The notes under the pieces were generated by a model, which saw only the letters and a list, made by a program, of their open reading frames with translations, ran no database searches and had not been told where the DNA came from. Below, in pieces: positions 35,239-45,746 of a DNA stretch of 64,000 nucleotides. Source of the stretch: Micromonospora eburnea (GTDB taxonomy: Bacteria; Actinomycetota; Actinomycetes; Mycobacteriales; Micromonosporaceae). The position numbers and the translations under genes are program-made. The stretch's first letter is position 1; every line of letters begins with the position of its first letter. The stretch spans positions 1,116,001 to 1,180,000 of the forward strand of contig NZ_FMHY01000002.1 in NCBI RefSeq assembly GCF_900090225.1. Reading direction: 5' to 3'.

Positions 35239-35985
35239 ATGCGACTGACCGTCCTCGGCTGCGCGGGCAGCTTCCCCGGCCCCGAGTCCCCCTGCTCGGC
35301 ATACCTCCTGGAGGCGGAGGGCTTCCGGCTCCTGATCGACTTCGGTTCGGGGGCGCTCTCCACCCTCCAGCGCTACGTCGGGCTGCACGCCCCCGACGCG
35401 ATCCTCCTCACCCACCTGCACTGCGACCACATGCTCGACGCGGTGTCGTACGTGGTGGTGCGCCGATACGCCCCGGACGGCCCGTACCCGCCCCTGCCGA
35501 TGTACGCGCCCCCCGGTGCGCCGGACCGGCTGGCCACCGCCTACGGCCAGGAGGACGGCACCGTCGAGGACGTCTACCAGTTCTACGGACTCCAGCCGGG
35601 CACCTTCCCGATCGGCCCGTTCACCGCCACCGTCGACCGGATGAACCACCCGGTCGAGACGTACGGTGTGCGACTGGAGCACGGCGGCCGGGTCTTCTGC
35701 TACTCGGCGGACACCGCGCCCTGCGACGCGCTGCTGCGCCTGGCGCAGTCGGCCGACGTGTTCCTCTGCGAGGCCAGCTACCTCGACGGCGTGGAGAACC
35801 CACCGGACCTGCACCTGACCGGCCGGGAGGCCGGCGAGGCGGCGACCAAGGCCGGGGTCGGCCGGCTGCTGCTCACCCACCTGGTCCCGGCCTGGGGCAG
35901 CGAGGCGCTCACCATCGAGGCGGCGGCCGCCGCGTACGCCGGACCGCTGGAAGTGGTCCGTGCCGGCGCCTGCTACGACGTCTGA
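35239..35985 (+). CDS. Metallo-beta-lactamase-fold phosphodiesterase, Rv1339 type
   Basis: A 248-residue MBL-fold hydrolase with RNase Z/class II phosphodiesterase character. The metal motif is T-H-L-H-C-D-H at about 54-60, other ligands are in DRMNHPVETYG, the Asp of YSADTAPC, and LLTHLVP. The mycobacterial homologue Rv1339, in the same position before rph and rdgB, has been reported as an atypical class II cAMP phosphodiesterase. Role here is inferred from that. Its promoter is in the 178-nt gap after the cysM terminator. The murI gene that precedes it in mycobacteria is missing. Confidence 0.88.
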   Translation: MRLTVLGCAGSFPGPESPCSAYLLEAEGFRLLIDFGSGALSTLQRYVGLHAPDAILLTHLHCDHMLDAVSYVVVRRYAPDGPYPPLPMYAPPGAPDRLATAYGQEDGTVEDVYQFYGLQPGTFPIGPFTATVDRMNHPVETYGVRLEHGGRVFCYSADTAPCDALLRLAQSADVFLCEASYLDGVENPPDLHLTGREAGEAATKAGVGRLLLTHLVPAWGSEALTIEAAAAAYAGPLEVVRAGACYDV

Positions 35986-36164
35986 CCCTGCCGGCAGCGC
36001 CTCGCGTGGCGGTAGCGTCCGGCGACCGGTCGCCTGGCGCGTTCGTCCGGGCCGCGCCCTCGGGCCATGCGGATCGCCAGCGTGACCGAGCCGTTCCCGC
36101 CGGGCTGGTGCTCGGCGCCGACTCCACCCGGCCCACCCCGCAACGAACCTGGCCGGGCACCACA

Positions 36165-36170
36165 TAGGGT
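36165..36170 (+). promoter_or_regulatory. -10 element of a leaderless promoter (rph-rdgB)
   Basis: TAGGGT lies 6 nt before the ATG of rph. Confidence 0.55.
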
Positions 36171-36176
36171 GCAGGC

Positions 36177-36902
36177 ATGGCGCGACCTGACGGGCGGCAG
36201 CCCGACCAACTCCGACCGGTGACCCTGACCCGGGGCTGGAGCACCCACCCGGAGGGCTCGGTCCTCGTCGAGTTCGGGGCGACCCGGGTGCTGTGCACGG
36301 CCAGCGTGACCGAGGGGGTGCCCCGCTGGCGCAAGGGTTCCGGGCTCGGCTGGGTCACCGCCGAGTACGCGATGCTGCCCCGGGCCACGAACACCCGCTC
36401 GGACCGGGAGAGCGTCAAGGGGAAGATCGGCGGGCGTACCCACGAGATCTCCCGGCTGATCGGCCGCAGCCTGCGCGCCTGCGTGGACCTGAAGGCCCTC
36501 GGCGAGAACTCCATCGTGCTCGACTGCGACGTGCTCCAGGCCGACGGCGGCACCCGGACCGCCGCGATCACCGGCGCGTACGTGGCGCTGCACGACGCGG
36601 TGACCTGGCTGGCCGAGCGCAAGGCCCTGACCGCCAAGGTGGAGAAGGTGATGCACCGTTCGGTGGCCGCGGTCAGCGTCGGCATCGTCGCCGGTGAGCC
36701 GAGGCTGGACCTCTGCTACGCCGAGGACGTGACCGCCGAGGTCGACATGAACGTGGTCTGCACCGGCACCGGCGACTTCGTCGAGGTGCAGGGGACGGGC
36801 GAGGCCGGTGTCTTCGCCCGTGAACAGCTCGACGCCCTGCTGGATCTGGGCGTCATGGGCTGTCTGGAACTGGCCGACGCGCAGCGGAAGGCGCTCAACT
36901 GA
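36177..36902 (+). CDS. rph: Ribonuclease PH
   Basis: A 241-residue phosphorolytic 3'-5' exoribonuclease that trims tRNA 3' ends. Typical elements are R-P-D-G-R at the start, [16 protein letters not shown], the phosphate-binding arginines in [11 protein letters not shown] and [16 protein letters not shown], and [20 protein letters not shown] with the metal-binding Asp residues. Its stop overlaps the rdgB start by one base (TGATG), so the two are coupled. Confidence 0.97.
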   Translation: MARPDGRQPDQLRPVTLTRGWSTHPEGSVLVEFGATRVLCTASVTEGVPRWRKGSGLGWVTAEYAMLPRATNTRSDRESVKGKIGGRTHEISRLIGRSLRACVDLKALGENSIVLDCDVLQADGGTRTAAITGAYVALHDAVTWLAERKALTAKVEKVMHRSVAAVSVGIVAGEPRLDLCYAEDVTAEVDMNVVCTGTGDFVEVQGTGEAGVFAREQLDALLDLGVMGCLELADAQRKALN

Positions 36903-37519
36903 TGAACAAGGTGCTTCTCGCCACCCGAAACCGTAAGAAGCTCGTCGAGCTGCAGCGGATCCTCGACGGCGCGCTCGGCGCGCACCGGATCGCCCTGCTC
37001 GGCCTCGACGACGTCGAGGCGTATCCGGAGCTGCCGGAGACCGGCCTGACCTTCGGCGAGAACGCGCTGATCAAGGCCCGGGAGGGGTGCCGGCGTACCG
37101 GCTTGCCGACCATCGCTGACGACTCCGGCCTGGCCGTGGACGCGCTCAACGGCATGCCGGGCGTGTTCAGCGCCCGCTGGGCCGGCCGGCACGGCGACGA
37201 CCAGGCCAACCTTCAGCTCGTCCTGGACCAGATCGCCGACCTGCCGGACGAGCACCGCGCCGCGTCGTTCGTCTGCACCGTGGCGCTGGTGCTGCCGGGC
37301 GGCAAGGAGCACCTGGTCGACGGTCGCCAGGCCGGCCGGCTGTTGCGCGCGCCGCGCGGCGACGGTGGCTTCGGGTACGACCCGATCTTCCTCGGCGAGG
37401 GGCAGGAGCGGACCAACGCGGAGCTGACCCCGGAGGAGAAGGACGCGGTCAGCCACCGGGGCAAGGCGCTGCGCGAGCTGGCCAAGCTGGCGGCCAAGGT
37501 ACTCCCGCCGGCGGTCTGA
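36902..37519 (+). CDS. rdgB: dITP/XTP pyrophosphatase (HAM1 family)
   Basis: A 205-residue nucleotide house-cleaning enzyme that hydrolyses dITP, ITP and XTP to monophosphates. Family motifs are complete: LLATRNRKKLVELQRIL (T-x-N-x-x-K), TFGENALIKAREG, ADDSGLAVDALNGMPGVFSARWAG, GGFGYDPIFL and E-L-T-P-E-E-K-D-A-V-S-H-R-G-K-A. Start overlaps the rph stop by 1 nt. Confidence 0.97.
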   Translation: MNKVLLATRNRKKLVELQRILDGALGAHRIALLGLDDVEAYPELPETGLTFGENALIKAREGCRRTGLPTIADDSGLAVDALNGMPGVFSARWAGRHGDDQANLQLVLDQIADLPDEHRAASFVCTVALVLPGGKEHLVDGRQAGRLLRAPRGDGGFGYDPIFLGEGQERTNAELTPEEKDAVSHRGKALRELAKLAAKVLPPAV

Positions 37520-37739
37520 CCGGGTGTCCGCCGCCACGTGCCGGTGGTGCTCGGCGCCACCGTCCAGCGGTGTAGAGCCGACCGGCAGCGCGCAGAGCCC
37601 GAGGCCCAGCCCTCGCCGGCCTTGCGTCGCCACAGCGATCGCGGCGAGGCCGAGCAACAGCCCGGCAACGCTCGCGTTCATGGTCAGCTCGCTCGGCAGT
37701 TCCGCCAGCCGCTCCGGGGTCGGTGTCTTCACCCAGTTG

Positions 37740-37774
37740 AGCTGCTCGGCCGTGCTGGCCTCGGCCGAGCAGCT
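37740..37774. terminator. Stem-loop terminator at the end of the hut operon
   Basis: A 13-bp perfect stem (AGCTGCTCGGCCG) with a 9-nt loop, 11 nt beyond the hutH stop on the minus strand. Between it and rdgB (37520-37739) I see no convincing gene, only a short minus-strand hydrophobic frame starting at a GTG (37732). Confidence 0.75.
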
Positions 37775-37784
37775 GTGCGAACAG

Positions 37785-39320
37785 TCAGCTGAGTGGGCCG
37801 AGCTCCCGTTCGATCGCGGCGCGCAGCTCGGGGCCGCGTACCGCCTCCCGGGCGGCCTCCATCAGCGGTGCGAGGAACACGTCCGGTCCGGGCTCGCCCA
37901 CCACGTCGGCGAGGGCGGCCAGCGCGGCCCGGCCGGCCGGCGACGGGGTCAGCGGCGCCCGGAGCTGGAGCCCGCGTACGGCGGCCAGCAGCTCCACCGC
38001 CAGCAGGCTGGTCAGGTTGTCCAGCACGGTACGCAGCTTCTTGGCCGCCGCCCAGCCCATCGAGACGTGGTCCTCCTGCATGCCGCTGGTGGGCAGCGAG
38101 TCCACCGACGCGGGCGCGGCGAGCCGCCGGTTCTCCGCGACGATCCCGGCCGCCGTGTACTGGGCGATCATCAGCCCGGAGTTGACCCCGGCGTCGGGGG
38201 AGAGGAACGCGGGCAGGTCCCGGGAGCGGGTGACGTCGAGCAGCCGGTCCACCCGGCGTTCGGCGATGGCGCCCACCTCGGCGGCGGCGATGGCCAGGTA
38301 GTCGGCGGCGAAGCCGAGCGGCGCGCCGTGGAAGTTGCCGGTCGACTCGACCCGCCCGTCCGGCAGCACCACCGGGTTGTCCACCACGGACCGTAGCTCC
38401 CGCCCGGCCACCGTCGCGACGAAGTCGAGGGTGTCCCGGGCCGCGCCGGCCACCTGCGGGGCACAGCGCATCGAGTACGCGTCCTGCACCGCGTGCGCCA
38501 GGTCGTGGCGGTGCGAGTCCATCACCGCCGAGTCCTGCAACAGCTTGTGGATGTTGGCCGCCGAGGCCGCCTGGCCGGGGTGCGGCCGGATGGCGTGCAG
38601 CTCGGGCAGGAACGGCCGTTCCGAGCCGAGCATCGCCTCGATCGCCAGCGCGGCGGTCACGTCGGCCATGGCGAACAGGTGCCCGGCGTCGTGGATGGCC
38701 AGCAGCAGCATGCCGAGCATGCCGTCGGTGCCGTTGATCAGGGCCAGCCCCTCCTTGGCGGCCAGCTCGATCGGCGTGAGGCCGGCCCGGCGCAGCGCCT
38801 CGTCGCCGGGGATCCGCTCCCCGGCCGGGCCGAGCACCCAGCCCTCGCCGAGCAGCACCAGCGCGCAGTGGGCGAGGGGCGCCAGGTCGCCGGAGGCGCC
38901 GAGCGAGCCGTGCTCCGGCACCCACGGGGTGACCTCGTGGTTGAGCAGGTCCACCAGGGCCTCGGCGACCAGCGGCCGGACCCCGGAGCGCCCCAGGGCG
39001 AGCGAGCGTACCCGCAGCAGCATCATCGCGCGGACCACCTCGCGGGGCATCGGCGCGCCCACCCCGGCGGCGTGCGAGCGGATCAGCGCGTGTTGCAGCT
39101 CGGCCCGCCGCTCGGGCGCCACGAAGGTGTTCGCGAGGGCCCCGAACCCGGTGGAGACACCGTAGACGGGCCGCCCGGCCGCCTCGATCCCGTCCACGAT
39201 GGACCGGCTGGTCGCCATGGCCGCCACGGCGGCCGGGTCGAGGACGACCTTGGTGGTGCCGCGGGCGACGGCGAGCACGTCGGCGGGGGAGATCCCGGTG
39301 GGCTGGATGGTGACGGTCAT
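37785..39320 (-). CDS. hutH: Histidine ammonia-lyase
   Basis: A 511-residue enzyme that removes ammonia from histidine to give urocanate, the first step of histidine use. The MIO cofactor forms from A142-S143-G144 in [14 protein letters not shown]. Other active-site segments are [10 protein letters not shown] with the catalytic Tyr, [25 protein letters not shown] and [11 protein letters not shown] overlaps the hutI stop by 4 nt (ATGA). It is the last gene of the operon, before a strong hairpin. Confidence 0.97.
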   Translation of the reverse strand: MTVTIQPTGISPADVLAVARGTTKVVLDPAAVAAMATSRSIVDGIEAAGRPVYGVSTGFGALANTFVAPERRAELQHALIRSHAAGVGAPMPREVVRAMMLLRVRSLALGRSGVRPLVAEALVDLLNHEVTPWVPEHGSLGASGDLAPLAHCALVLLGEGWVLGPAGERIPGDEALRRAGLTPIELAAKEGLALINGTDGMLGMLLLAIHDAGHLFAMADVTAALAIEAMLGSERPFLPELHAIRPHPGQAASAANIHKLLQDSAVMDSHRHDLAHAVQDAYSMRCAPQVAGAARDTLDFVATVAGRELRSVVDNPVVLPDGRVESTGNFHGAPLGFAADYLAIAAAEVGAIAERRVDRLLDVTRSRDLPAFLSPDAGVNSGLMIAQYTAAGIVAENRRLAAPASVDSLPTSGMQEDHVSMGWAAAKKLRTVLDNLTSLLAVELLAAVRGLQLRAPLTPSPAGRAALAALADVVGEPGPDVFLAPLMEAAREAVRGPELRAAIERELGPLS

Positions 39321-40537
39321 TGGGGCACTCCGTTGTGCAGAACCTGGCGGATCAAGGGCACACCGGGCCGGTAGGCCAGGTGCAGGTGGGAGGGGGCGTC
39401 GAGGATCATCAGGTCGGCCCGGGCGCCGGGCCGCAGCACCCCGACGTCGTCGCGGCGCAGCGCCGCCGCCCCGCCGGCGGTCGCGGCCCAGACCGCCTCC
39501 GCCGGGGTCATCCGCATCTCGCGTACGGCGAGGGCGATGCAGAACGGCATCGACGAGGTGTACGACGACCCGGGGTTGCAGTCGGTGGCCAGGGCCACCT
39601 TGACGCCCGCGTCGAGCAGCCGCCGCGCGTCCGGGTACGGCGACCGGGTGGAGAACTCCGCCCCGGGCAGCAGGGTGGCGACCGTCTCCGAACCAGCCAG
39701 CGCGTCGACGTCGGCGTCGGACAGGTGGGTGCAGTGGTCGACGCTGGCCGCGCCGAGTTCCACCCCGAGCCGTACGCCCGGGCCGGGCCCGAGCTGGTTG
39801 GCGTGCAGCCGCACGCCCAGTCCGACCGCCTGCCCGCAGGCGAGGATCGCCCGGGCGTGGTCGGCGTCGAAGGCGCCCCGCTCGCAGAACACGTCGATCC
39901 AACGGGCGTACGGGGCGGCGGCGGCCAGCATCGGCCCGCACACCATGCCGACGTAGTCGTCGGGGCGGTCGGCGTACTCGGCGGGGACCACGTGTGCCCC
40001 GAGGAACGTGGTGTCCCCGGTGAACTCGGCGGCGATCCGTAGCGAGCGGGCCTCGTCGGCGACGGTGAGGCCGTACCCGCTCTTGATCTCGATGGTGGTG
40101 GTGCCCTGCCGCATCGCCTCGCCACGCAGCCGGCGCACGGTGGCCCGCAACTCGTCGTCGGAGGCGGCGCGGGTGGCGCCGACGGTGGTGCGGATGCCGC
40201 CCCCGGTGTACGGCTCGCCGGCCATCCGGGCGGCGAACTCGGCGGCCCGGTCCCCGGCGAAGACCAGGTGGGCGTGGCTGTCCACGAAGCCGGGCAGCAC
40301 CGCCGCGCCCTCGGCGTCGATCCGCCGGTCGGCGGCCGGGGCGTCCGTGGCCGGCCCGACCCAGGCGACGAGGCCGTCCTCGACCAGCAGGGCGGCGTCC
40401 CGGCGCAGCCCCAGCGGCCCGCCCGCGCCGCCCGTGGAGTTGGTGACCAGCTCCCCGATGTTGTCCACCAGCAGGCTGCCGGTGCTGCGCATGGTCCGTC
40501 GCGTCGGGCCGTCCGGGCGCATCGGGAAGCCGGTCAC
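39317..40537 (-). CDS. hutI: Imidazolonepropionase
   Basis: A 406-residue amidohydrolase that opens the ring of imidazolonepropionate to give formimidoylglutamate. Metal ligands appear in [29 protein letters not shown] and [11 protein letters not shown], in the usual order, with the family motif [15 protein letters not shown] 40537 overlaps the hutF stop (GTGA). The hutF product acts on the HutI product. Confidence 0.95.
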   Translation of the reverse strand: MTGFPMRPDGPTRRTMRSTGSLLVDNIGELVTNSTGGAGGPLGLRRDAALLVEDGLVAWVGPATDAPAADRRIDAEGAAVLPGFVDSHAHLVFAGDRAAEFAARMAGEPYTGGGIRTTVGATRAASDDELRATVRRLRGEAMRQGTTTIEIKSGYGLTVADEARSLRIAAEFTGDTTFLGAHVVPAEYADRPDDYVGMVCGPMLAAAAPYARWIDVFCERGAFDADHARAILACGQAVGLGVRLHANQLGPGPGVRLGVELGAASVDHCTHLSDADVDALAGSETVATLLPGAEFSTRSPYPDARRLLDAGVKVALATDCNPGSSYTSSMPFCIALAVREMRMTPAEAVWAATAGGAAALRRDDVGVLRPGARADLMILDAPSHLHLAYRPGVPLIRQVLHNGVPQ

Positions 40538-41892
40538 GAGGTCACCGCCTCGATGGCGGCGTGCAGCTCGGTGGGCACGTCGACGGTGAGGTGCCGGCCG
40601 TCGGCGACCACGGTCCGCCCATCGACCACCACGTGCGTGACGTCGGCCGCGGTGGCCGCGAAGAACGCGCCGACCGGCGGCACCCCGGCCGTCCGGGCGC
40701 TGTCCAGCCGAACGGTGACCAGGTCGGCCCGGTCGCCGACCGACAGCCGGCCGGCGTCGCCCCAGCCCAGCGCGGCGTGCCCGTCGATGGTGGCGGCGGT
40801 GACCAGCTCGACGGCGGTGAAGTGCCCCCGCCTGCGGGTACGCAGCCGCTCGTCCAGCTCCACCGCGCGGGCCTCCTCGAAGAGGTCGATCACCGCGTGG
40901 CTGTCGCTGCCGAGGCTGAGCGGGCTGCCCGCCTCGGCCATCCGGCGGGCCGGCCCGATCCCGTCGGCGAGGTCCCGTTCCGTGGTGGGGCAGAGGCAGA
41001 CGCCGGTCCGGTTCTCCCCGAGCAGGGCGACGTCGGCGCCGGTCGGGTGGGTGGCGTGCACCGCGGTGGTGTGCCGGCCGAGCACCCCGTGGTCGGCCAA
41101 CAGCCGGGTCGGGGTGCAGCCGTGCACGGCCCGGCAGGCGTCGTTCTCGGCGGGCTGCTCGGACAGGTGGACATGCAGTGGCACACCGGCGCGGTCGGCC
41201 AGATTGGCAACGGTGGCGAGCTGCTCCGCCGGCACGGCGCGGACCGAGTGGATGGCCGCGCCGACGCGGGCGTGGTCGTCCTCCGGACGGAAGGCGGCCA
41301 CCCGGTCCGCCCAGCGCAGCGCGTTCCCGTCGCCGAACCGGCGCTGCGGTCCGGTCAGCGGCTCGCCGTCCACTGTCGAGGTCAGGTAGCAGGCGTCCAG
41401 CAGGGTGAGCCGGATCCCGGCGTGCGCGGCCGCCTCGACCAGCGCCGCCGACATCGCGTTCGGGTCGTCGTACGGCTGCCCGTCCGGGCCGTGGTGCAGG
41501 TAGTGGAACTCGCCGACGCAGGTGATTCCGGCGAGCGCCATCTCCGCGTACGCGGCCCGGGCCAGGGCCAGGTACGAGTCGGGGTCGAGCCGGGCGGCCA
41601 CGGTGTACATGACGTCCCGCCAGCTCCAGAAGTCGCCCCGCCCGCCGTGGGTACGCCCGCGCAGCGCCCGGTGGAAGGCGTGCGAGTGGGCGTTGGCCAG
41701 GCCGGGCAGGGTGAGTCCGGGCAGGCGTACCGCATCGCCCAGCACCTCCACGCCGGCGGCCGGCGGACCCGCGCCGACCAGCGGGGTGACCGAGGTGATC
41801 CGGCCGTTCTCGGCCTCGATCAGCACGTCGGGCGTGGGTTCGGCGTGTTCGGGCAGCCAGGCGTACTCGGCCAGCCAACGGGTCAGCGGCAT
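40534..41892 (-). CDS. hutF: Formimidoylglutamate deiminase
   Basis: A 452-residue amidohydrolase converting N-formimidoyl-L-glutamate to N-formyl-L-glutamate and ammonia. Metal-binding motifs are in [33 protein letters not shown] and [14 protein letters not shown]. The presence of HutF means this pathway takes the formylglutamate branch, so a deformylase is required next. Its start lies 10 nt inside the end of the upstream M20 amidohydrolase gene, so both are made together. Confidence 0.94.
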   Translation of the reverse strand: MPLTRWLAEYAWLPEHAEPTPDVLIEAENGRITSVTPLVGAGPPAAGVEVLGDAVRLPGLTLPGLANAHSHAFHRALRGRTHGGRGDFWSWRDVMYTVAARLDPDSYLALARAAYAEMALAGITCVGEFHYLHHGPDGQPYDDPNAMSAALVEAAAHAGIRLTLLDACYLTSTVDGEPLTGPQRRFGDGNALRWADRVAAFRPEDDHARVGAAIHSVRAVPAEQLATVANLADRAGVPLHVHLSEQPAENDACRAVHGCTPTRLLADHGVLGRHTTAVHATHPTGADVALLGENRTGVCLCPTTERDLADGIGPARRMAEAGSPLSLGSDSHAVIDLFEEARAVELDERLRTRRRGHFTAVELVTAATIDGHAALGWGDAGRLSVGDRADLVTVRLDSARTAGVPPVGAFFAATAADVTHVVVDGRTVVADGRHLTVDVPTELHAAIEAVTS

Positions 41893-43103
41893 GCCAGCTC
41901 CTCCAGCACCCGGGCCAGGGCGACCACCCCGGCCGCGCAGTCGGCATCGGTGGCGGACTCGGCGGGGGAGTGCGACACCCCGCTCGGGTTGCGCACGAAC
42001 AGCATCGCGGTGGGCAGGTGCGCGGCGAGCACCCCGGCGTCGTGTCCCGCCCCGGTGGGCAGCACCGGCGCGTCCAGCAGCGCCGCCAGCCGGTCGGCCA
42101 GCCCGTTGTCGAACGCCACGAGCGGGGTCGCCGACTCCTGCGTGCAGGTCAGCTCGGTGCCGTCCCGTCGCGCCCGCTCGGCCGCCTTGGCCCGTACCGA
42201 CTCGACCAGGCCGTGCAGCGTCTCCGGCTCGGCCGCCCGGGCGTCCAGCCAGCCGGTCACCCGCGCCGGGATCGCGTTGGTGGCGTTCGGCTCGACCGAC
42301 ACCCGGCCCACGGTGGCGTGCGCGTCGCGTAGCCGGGCCTCCTTGTTCGCCGCGAGCACCGTGAACGCGTAGGTGAGCATCGGGTCGCGGCGGTCGGTCA
42401 TCCGGGTCGTACCCGCGTGGTTGGCCTCGCCGTGGAAGTCGAACCGCCACCGGCCGTGCGGCCAGATCGCGCTGGCCACGGCGACCGGCGCGGCCAGGTC
42501 GACCAGCGCCCGGCCCTGTTCGACGTGCAGCTCCACGAAGGCCGCGAAGCGGCCGAGCAGCCCCGGATCGGCGCCCGCCGGCCGGTCGCCCAGCGCCTCG
42601 GCGAAGCTCACCCCGGCGGCGTCGCGCAGCCCGGCCGCGCGGTCCACCGCGATCTCCCCGGTGAGCAGCCGCGACCCCAGGCAGGGTACGCCGAACCGGG
42701 CCCCCTCCTCCTCCACGAACGCGGCCACCGCCACCGGCCGGACCGGGGCGACCCCGGCGGCCCGCAGCTCGTCCACGGCGAGGAACGCGCTGACGATGCC
42801 GAGCGGCCCGTCGTACGCCCCGCCGTGCGGCACCGAGTCGAAGTGGCTGCCGGTGAGCACCGCGTCGCCGGCGTCCGGGTCCCCCCACCAGGCGAACAGG
42901 TTCCCGTTGCCGTCCTCGGCCACCGGCATGCCCCGCCGCCCGGCCTGCTCCCGGAACCAGTCCCGCAGCCACAGCTCCGGCTCGGTGAACGCGTACCGCA
43001 GGTAGCCGCCGCTGCCCGCGTCCCGCCCCACCGGGGCGATCTCGTCCCACAACTCCCGAAACCTGTTAGGAAGGGTCCCTTCCTCTACCGAATGCGTTAA
43101 CAA
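41883..43103 (-). CDS. M20-family amidohydrolase (allantoate amidohydrolase-like), probable N-formylglutamate hydrolase
   Basis: A protein of about 406 residues of the AllC/N-carbamoyl-amino-acid hydrolase group. Zinc-binding signatures are [25 protein letters not shown] and [10 protein letters not shown]; the dimerisation-domain motif is [13 protein letters not shown] and the terminal His is in GVSHSPAE. It lies between hutU and hutF and overlaps hutF, which points to a role in histidine breakdown, best as a replacement for HutG. No ATG or GTG precedes the conserved N terminus ([13 protein letters not shown]). A TTG at 43103, with AAGGAAGGG just upstream, both inside a dispersed repeat, is the most plausible start. 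Confidence 0.8.
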   Translation of the reverse strand: MLTHSVEEGTLPNRFRELWDEIAPVGRDAGSGGYLRYAFTEPELWLRDWFREQAGRRGMPVAEDGNGNLFAWWGDPDAGDAVLTGSHFDSVPHGGAYDGPLGIVSAFLAVDELRAAGVAPVRPVAVAAFVEEEGARFGVPCLGSRLLTGEIAVDRAAGLRDAAGVSFAEALGDRPAGADPGLLGRFAAFVELHVEQGRALVDLAAPVAVASAIWPHGRWRFDFHGEANHAGTTRMTDRRDPMLTYAFTVLAANKEARLRDAHATVGRVSVEPNATNAIPARVTGWLDARAAEPETLHGLVESVRAKAAERARRDGTELTCTQESATPLVAFDNGLADRLAALLDAPVLPTGAGHDAGVLAAHLPTAMLFVRNPSGVSHSPAESATDADCAAGVVALARVLEELACR

Positions 43104-43117
43104 GGTGCCCTTCCTTA
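43065..43117. repeat. 53-bp dispersed repeat, copy 2
   Basis: The partner of 14845-14897, ungapped, 42/53 identical. It starts at the TAA stop codon of hutU (43115-43117 on the minus strand) and reaches into the beginning of the M20 gene, fully occupying the junction. Confidence 0.8.
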
Positions 43118-44758
43118 TTCCATAGGAATGCGGACGCCGGTGCGCTCGGCGACCTCGCGGGCATCGTCGTACCCGGCGTCGACGTGCCGGATGACGCCCA
43201 TCGCCGGGTCGTTGGTGAGCACCCGCTCGATCTTCTGCCCGGCGAGGGCGCTGCCGTCGGCGACGCAGACCTGGCCGGCGTGGATCGAGCGGCCGATGCC
43301 CACCCCGCCGCCGTGGTGGATGGACACCCAGGACGCGCCGCTGGCCGTGTTGACCAGCGCGTTCAGTAGCGGCCAGTCGGCGATCGCGTCGGAGCCGTCG
43401 GCCATCGCCTCGGTCTCCCGGTAGGGGCTGGCCACGCTGCCGCAGTCCAGGTGGTCCCGACCGATCACCACCGGCGCGCTCAGCTCGCCCGAGGCGACCA
43501 TCTCGTTGAACCGCACCCCGGCCCTGTCCCGCTCGCCGTAGCCGAGCCAGCAGATCCGGGCCGGCAGGCCCTGGAAGGCGACCCGCTCGCCGGCCATCCG
43601 GATCCACCGGGCCAGGGACTCGTTCTCCGGGAAGAGGTCGAGGATGGCCCGGTCGGTGGCCGCGATGTCGGCCGGGTCGCCGGAGAGCGCCGCCCAGCGG
43701 AACGGGCCCTTGCCCTCGCAGAACAGCGGCCGGATGTACGCCGGCACGAAGCCGGGGAAGTCGAAGGCCCGCTCGTACCCGCCGAGCTTCGCCTCGCCGC
43801 GGATCGAGTTGCCGTAGTCGAAGACCTCCGCGCCCGCGTCGAGGAAGCCGACCATCGCCTCGACGTGCTTCGCCATCGACGCCCGCGCCCGGTCGGTGAA
43901 CTCGGCCGGTTTCGCCGCCGCGTAGTCCCGGGCGTCGGCCAGCTCCACCCCCTCCGGCAGGTACGACAGCGGGTCGTGCGCGCTGGTCTGGTCGGTGACG
44001 ATGTCGATCGCGACGCCCCGGCGCAGCAACTCCGGGAAGACCGTGGCGGCGTTGCCGACCACGCCGACGCTCAGCGCCCGCCGGTCCCGCTTCGCGGCGA
44101 GCACCCGCTCCACCGCGTCGTCCAGCGAATTGGCGATCTCGTCCAGATAGCGGTCGTGCGCGCGGCGCTCCAGCCGGCTGCGGTCCACGTCGACGATCAG
44201 GCAGGCGCCGCCGTTCATGGTGACCGCGAGGGGCTGCGCCCCGCCCATCCCGCCGCAGCCGCCGGTCAGCGTCAGCGTGCCGGCGAGGCTGCCACCGAAA
44301 CGCTTGGCCGCGACGGCGGCGAAGGTCTCGTAGGTGCCCTGGAGGATGCCCTGGGTGCCGATGTAGATCCAGGAGCCGGCGGTCATCTGCCCGTACATGG
44401 TCAGCCCGAGCTGTTCCAGCCGGCGGAACTCCGGCCAGGTGGCCCAGTCGCCGACCAGGTTCGAGTTGGCCAGCAGCACCCGGGGCGCCCACTCGTGGGT
44501 CCGCATGACGCCGACCGGGCGGCCGGACTGCACCAGCATGGTCTCGTCGTCACGCAGCTCGGTCAGCGTCCGGACCAGCGCGTGGTACGACGGCCAGTCC
44601 CGTGCGGCCTTCCCGGTGCCGCCGTAGACCACCAGGTCCTCGGGGCGCTCGGCCACCTCGGGGTCGAGGTTGTTCATCAGCATCCGCAGCGCGGCCTCCT
44701 GCGGCCACCCCTTCGCGGTACGTGCGCTGCCGCGGGCGGCGCGGACGGGCTGGTGCAT
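43115..44758 (-). CDS. hutU: Urocanate hydratase
   Basis: A 547-residue NAD+-dependent enzyme converting urocanate to imidazolonepropionate. The characteristic sequences are complete: [63 protein letters not shown], and [15 protein letters not shown] near the C terminus. A GAGGAG site precedes the ATG. It is the first structural gene of the operon, 12 nt after the RpiR-type regulator. The stop codon is TAA inside a repeat. Confidence 0.97.
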   Translation of the reverse strand: MHQPVRAARGSARTAKGWPQEAALRMLMNNLDPEVAERPEDLVVYGGTGKAARDWPSYHALVRTLTELRDDETMLVQSGRPVGVMRTHEWAPRVLLANSNLVGDWATWPEFRRLEQLGLTMYGQMTAGSWIYIGTQGILQGTYETFAAVAAKRFGGSLAGTLTLTGGCGGMGGAQPLAVTMNGGACLIVDVDRSRLERRAHDRYLDEIANSLDDAVERVLAAKRDRRALSVGVVGNAATVFPELLRRGVAIDIVTDQTSAHDPLSYLPEGVELADARDYAAAKPAEFTDRARASMAKHVEAMVGFLDAGAEVFDYGNSIRGEAKLGGYERAFDFPGFVPAYIRPLFCEGKGPFRWAALSGDPADIAATDRAILDLFPENESLARWIRMAGERVAFQGLPARICWLGYGERDRAGVRFNEMVASGELSAPVVIGRDHLDCGSVASPYRETEAMADGSDAIADWPLLNALVNTASGASWVSIHHGGGVGIGRSIHAGQVCVADGSALAGQKIERVLTNDPAMGVIRHVDAGYDDAREVAERTGVRIPME

Positions 44759-44770
44759 CTCGTACTCCTC

Positions 44771-45619
44771 TCAGCTGAGGAACAACTGACGTCGGGCGGC
44801 GGACGACTCGAACGCCTCGAGCCGGGCCTGGGTCTCGGCCGGGGCGGCGTCGCAGATCGCCTGGAGCACCACCATGGCCAGGGCCATCGGGGCGGTGTGC
44901 AGGTCGAAGACCAGGTCGGTGCCGACGGCGGCGGGCAGCACCACCTCGGCGTACTCGGTGGCCGGGCTCACCGGGGAGTCGGTGATCGCCACGACGGTCA
45001 GCCCGGCGTCGCGGGCCTCGCGCAGCGCGTCCAGGGTCTCCCGGGGGTAGCGGGGCAGCACGAAGGCCAGCAGCGCGGTCGCCCCGGCGGCGGCGGCCTG
45101 TTCGAGCCGGTCGGCGAGGAGGCTGCCCCCGTCGTCGAGCACCCGCACGTCCGGGTGCACCTTCGCCGCGAAGTACGCGAAATACGCCGCGAGGGGCGCG
45201 GCGGCGCGCAGCCCGAGCACCGGCAGTGGACGGCTGGCCGCGAGCAGCTTCCCGACCCCGGCGATCCGGTCGGCGTCGGCGAGCTGCCCGGCGAGCCGGT
45301 CGAGGTTGCCCATTTCCGCGCGGACCGCCCGCTGGAGGGTGTTGCCGGCATCGGCCGGCCCGGCGCCGTCGGCGGCGGTCAGGCCCCGTAGCCGGCGGCG
45401 CAGCGCGGGGTAGCCGTCGTGGCCGAGGGCCATCGCGAACCGGGTCACCGACGGCTGGCTGACCCCGGCCAGCTCGGCGACCTCCGCCGCCGACAGGTAC
45501 GCCGCCGCGCCCGCGTGCTGCACCAGGCAGTGCGCGATCCGGCGTTGGGTGGGGGTGAGCCGTACGCCGTGGAACAGGTCGAGCAGGCGGTCGGCCGACT
45601 CCGCACCGCTTTCATTCAT
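44771..45619 (-). CDS. RpiR/MurR-family transcriptional regulator of the hut operon
   Basis: A 282-residue protein with an N-terminal helix-turn-helix (LTPTQRRIAHCLVQHAGAAAYLSAAEVAELAGVSQPSVTRFAMALGHDGYPALRRRL) and a C-terminal SIS domain (about residues 120-255; LGLRAAAPLAAYFAYFAAKV, AITDSPVSPATEYAEVVLP). RpiR proteins normally sense phosphosugars; members joined to hut genes replace HutC-type regulators in several actinobacteria. Being the first gene of the operon, it probably regulates itself together with hutU onward. A TGAAA-N2-TTTCA repeat lies 17 nt before the start. Confidence 0.88.
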   Translation of the reverse strand: MNESGAESADRLLDLFHGVRLTPTQRRIAHCLVQHAGAAAYLSAAEVAELAGVSQPSVTRFAMALGHDGYPALRRRLRGLTAADGAGPADAGNTLQRAVRAEMGNLDRLAGQLADADRIAGVGKLLAASRPLPVLGLRAAAPLAAYFAYFAAKVHPDVRVLDDGGSLLADRLEQAAAAGATALLAFVLPRYPRETLDALREARDAGLTVVAITDSPVSPATEYAEVVLPAAVGTDLVFDLHTAPMALAMVVLQAICDAAPAETQARLEAFESSAARRQLFLS

Positions 45620-45635
45620 GTCACGACTCTATGCA

Positions 45636-45647
45636 TGAAAACTTTCA
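45636..45647 (-). promoter_or_regulatory. Putative RpiR operator
   Basis: TGAAAACTTTCA is an inverted repeat with TGAAA/TTTCA arms, a form known for RpiR/MurR-type sites. It lies 17 nt before the regulator start, in the divergent region with the acyltransferase gene. Confidence 0.55.
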
Positions 45648-45683
45648 GAGCGCAACACCCTGCCGGTCCCGTCCGCCGACGGG

Positions 45684-45746
45684 GCTCACGAGACGTGAGC
45701 ATTTCTCTGTACTATCCGCACGGCGGGTGAGCAGAGGAGTTGGGCC
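45684..45746 (+). promoter_or_regulatory. Duplicated promoter-leader, copy A (acyltransferase)
   Basis: An inverted repeat GCTCACG-AGA-CGTGAGC (45684-45700) covers the -35 area. A TACTAT -10 follows (45710-45715), then a leader with the GAGGAG ribosome site and the ATG at 45747. From CTCTGTACTATCCGCA to TGAGCAGAGGAGT the sequence equals copy B (47998-48035) with two mismatches. Confidence 0.7.

Noticed and set aside
37213..37732. Minus-strand frame with a hydrophobic N terminus beginning at GTG 37732
   Set aside because: The first 35 residues look like a membrane segment, but the frame then becomes the antisense shadow of rdgB and has no stop in the intergenic region; at most a remnant.
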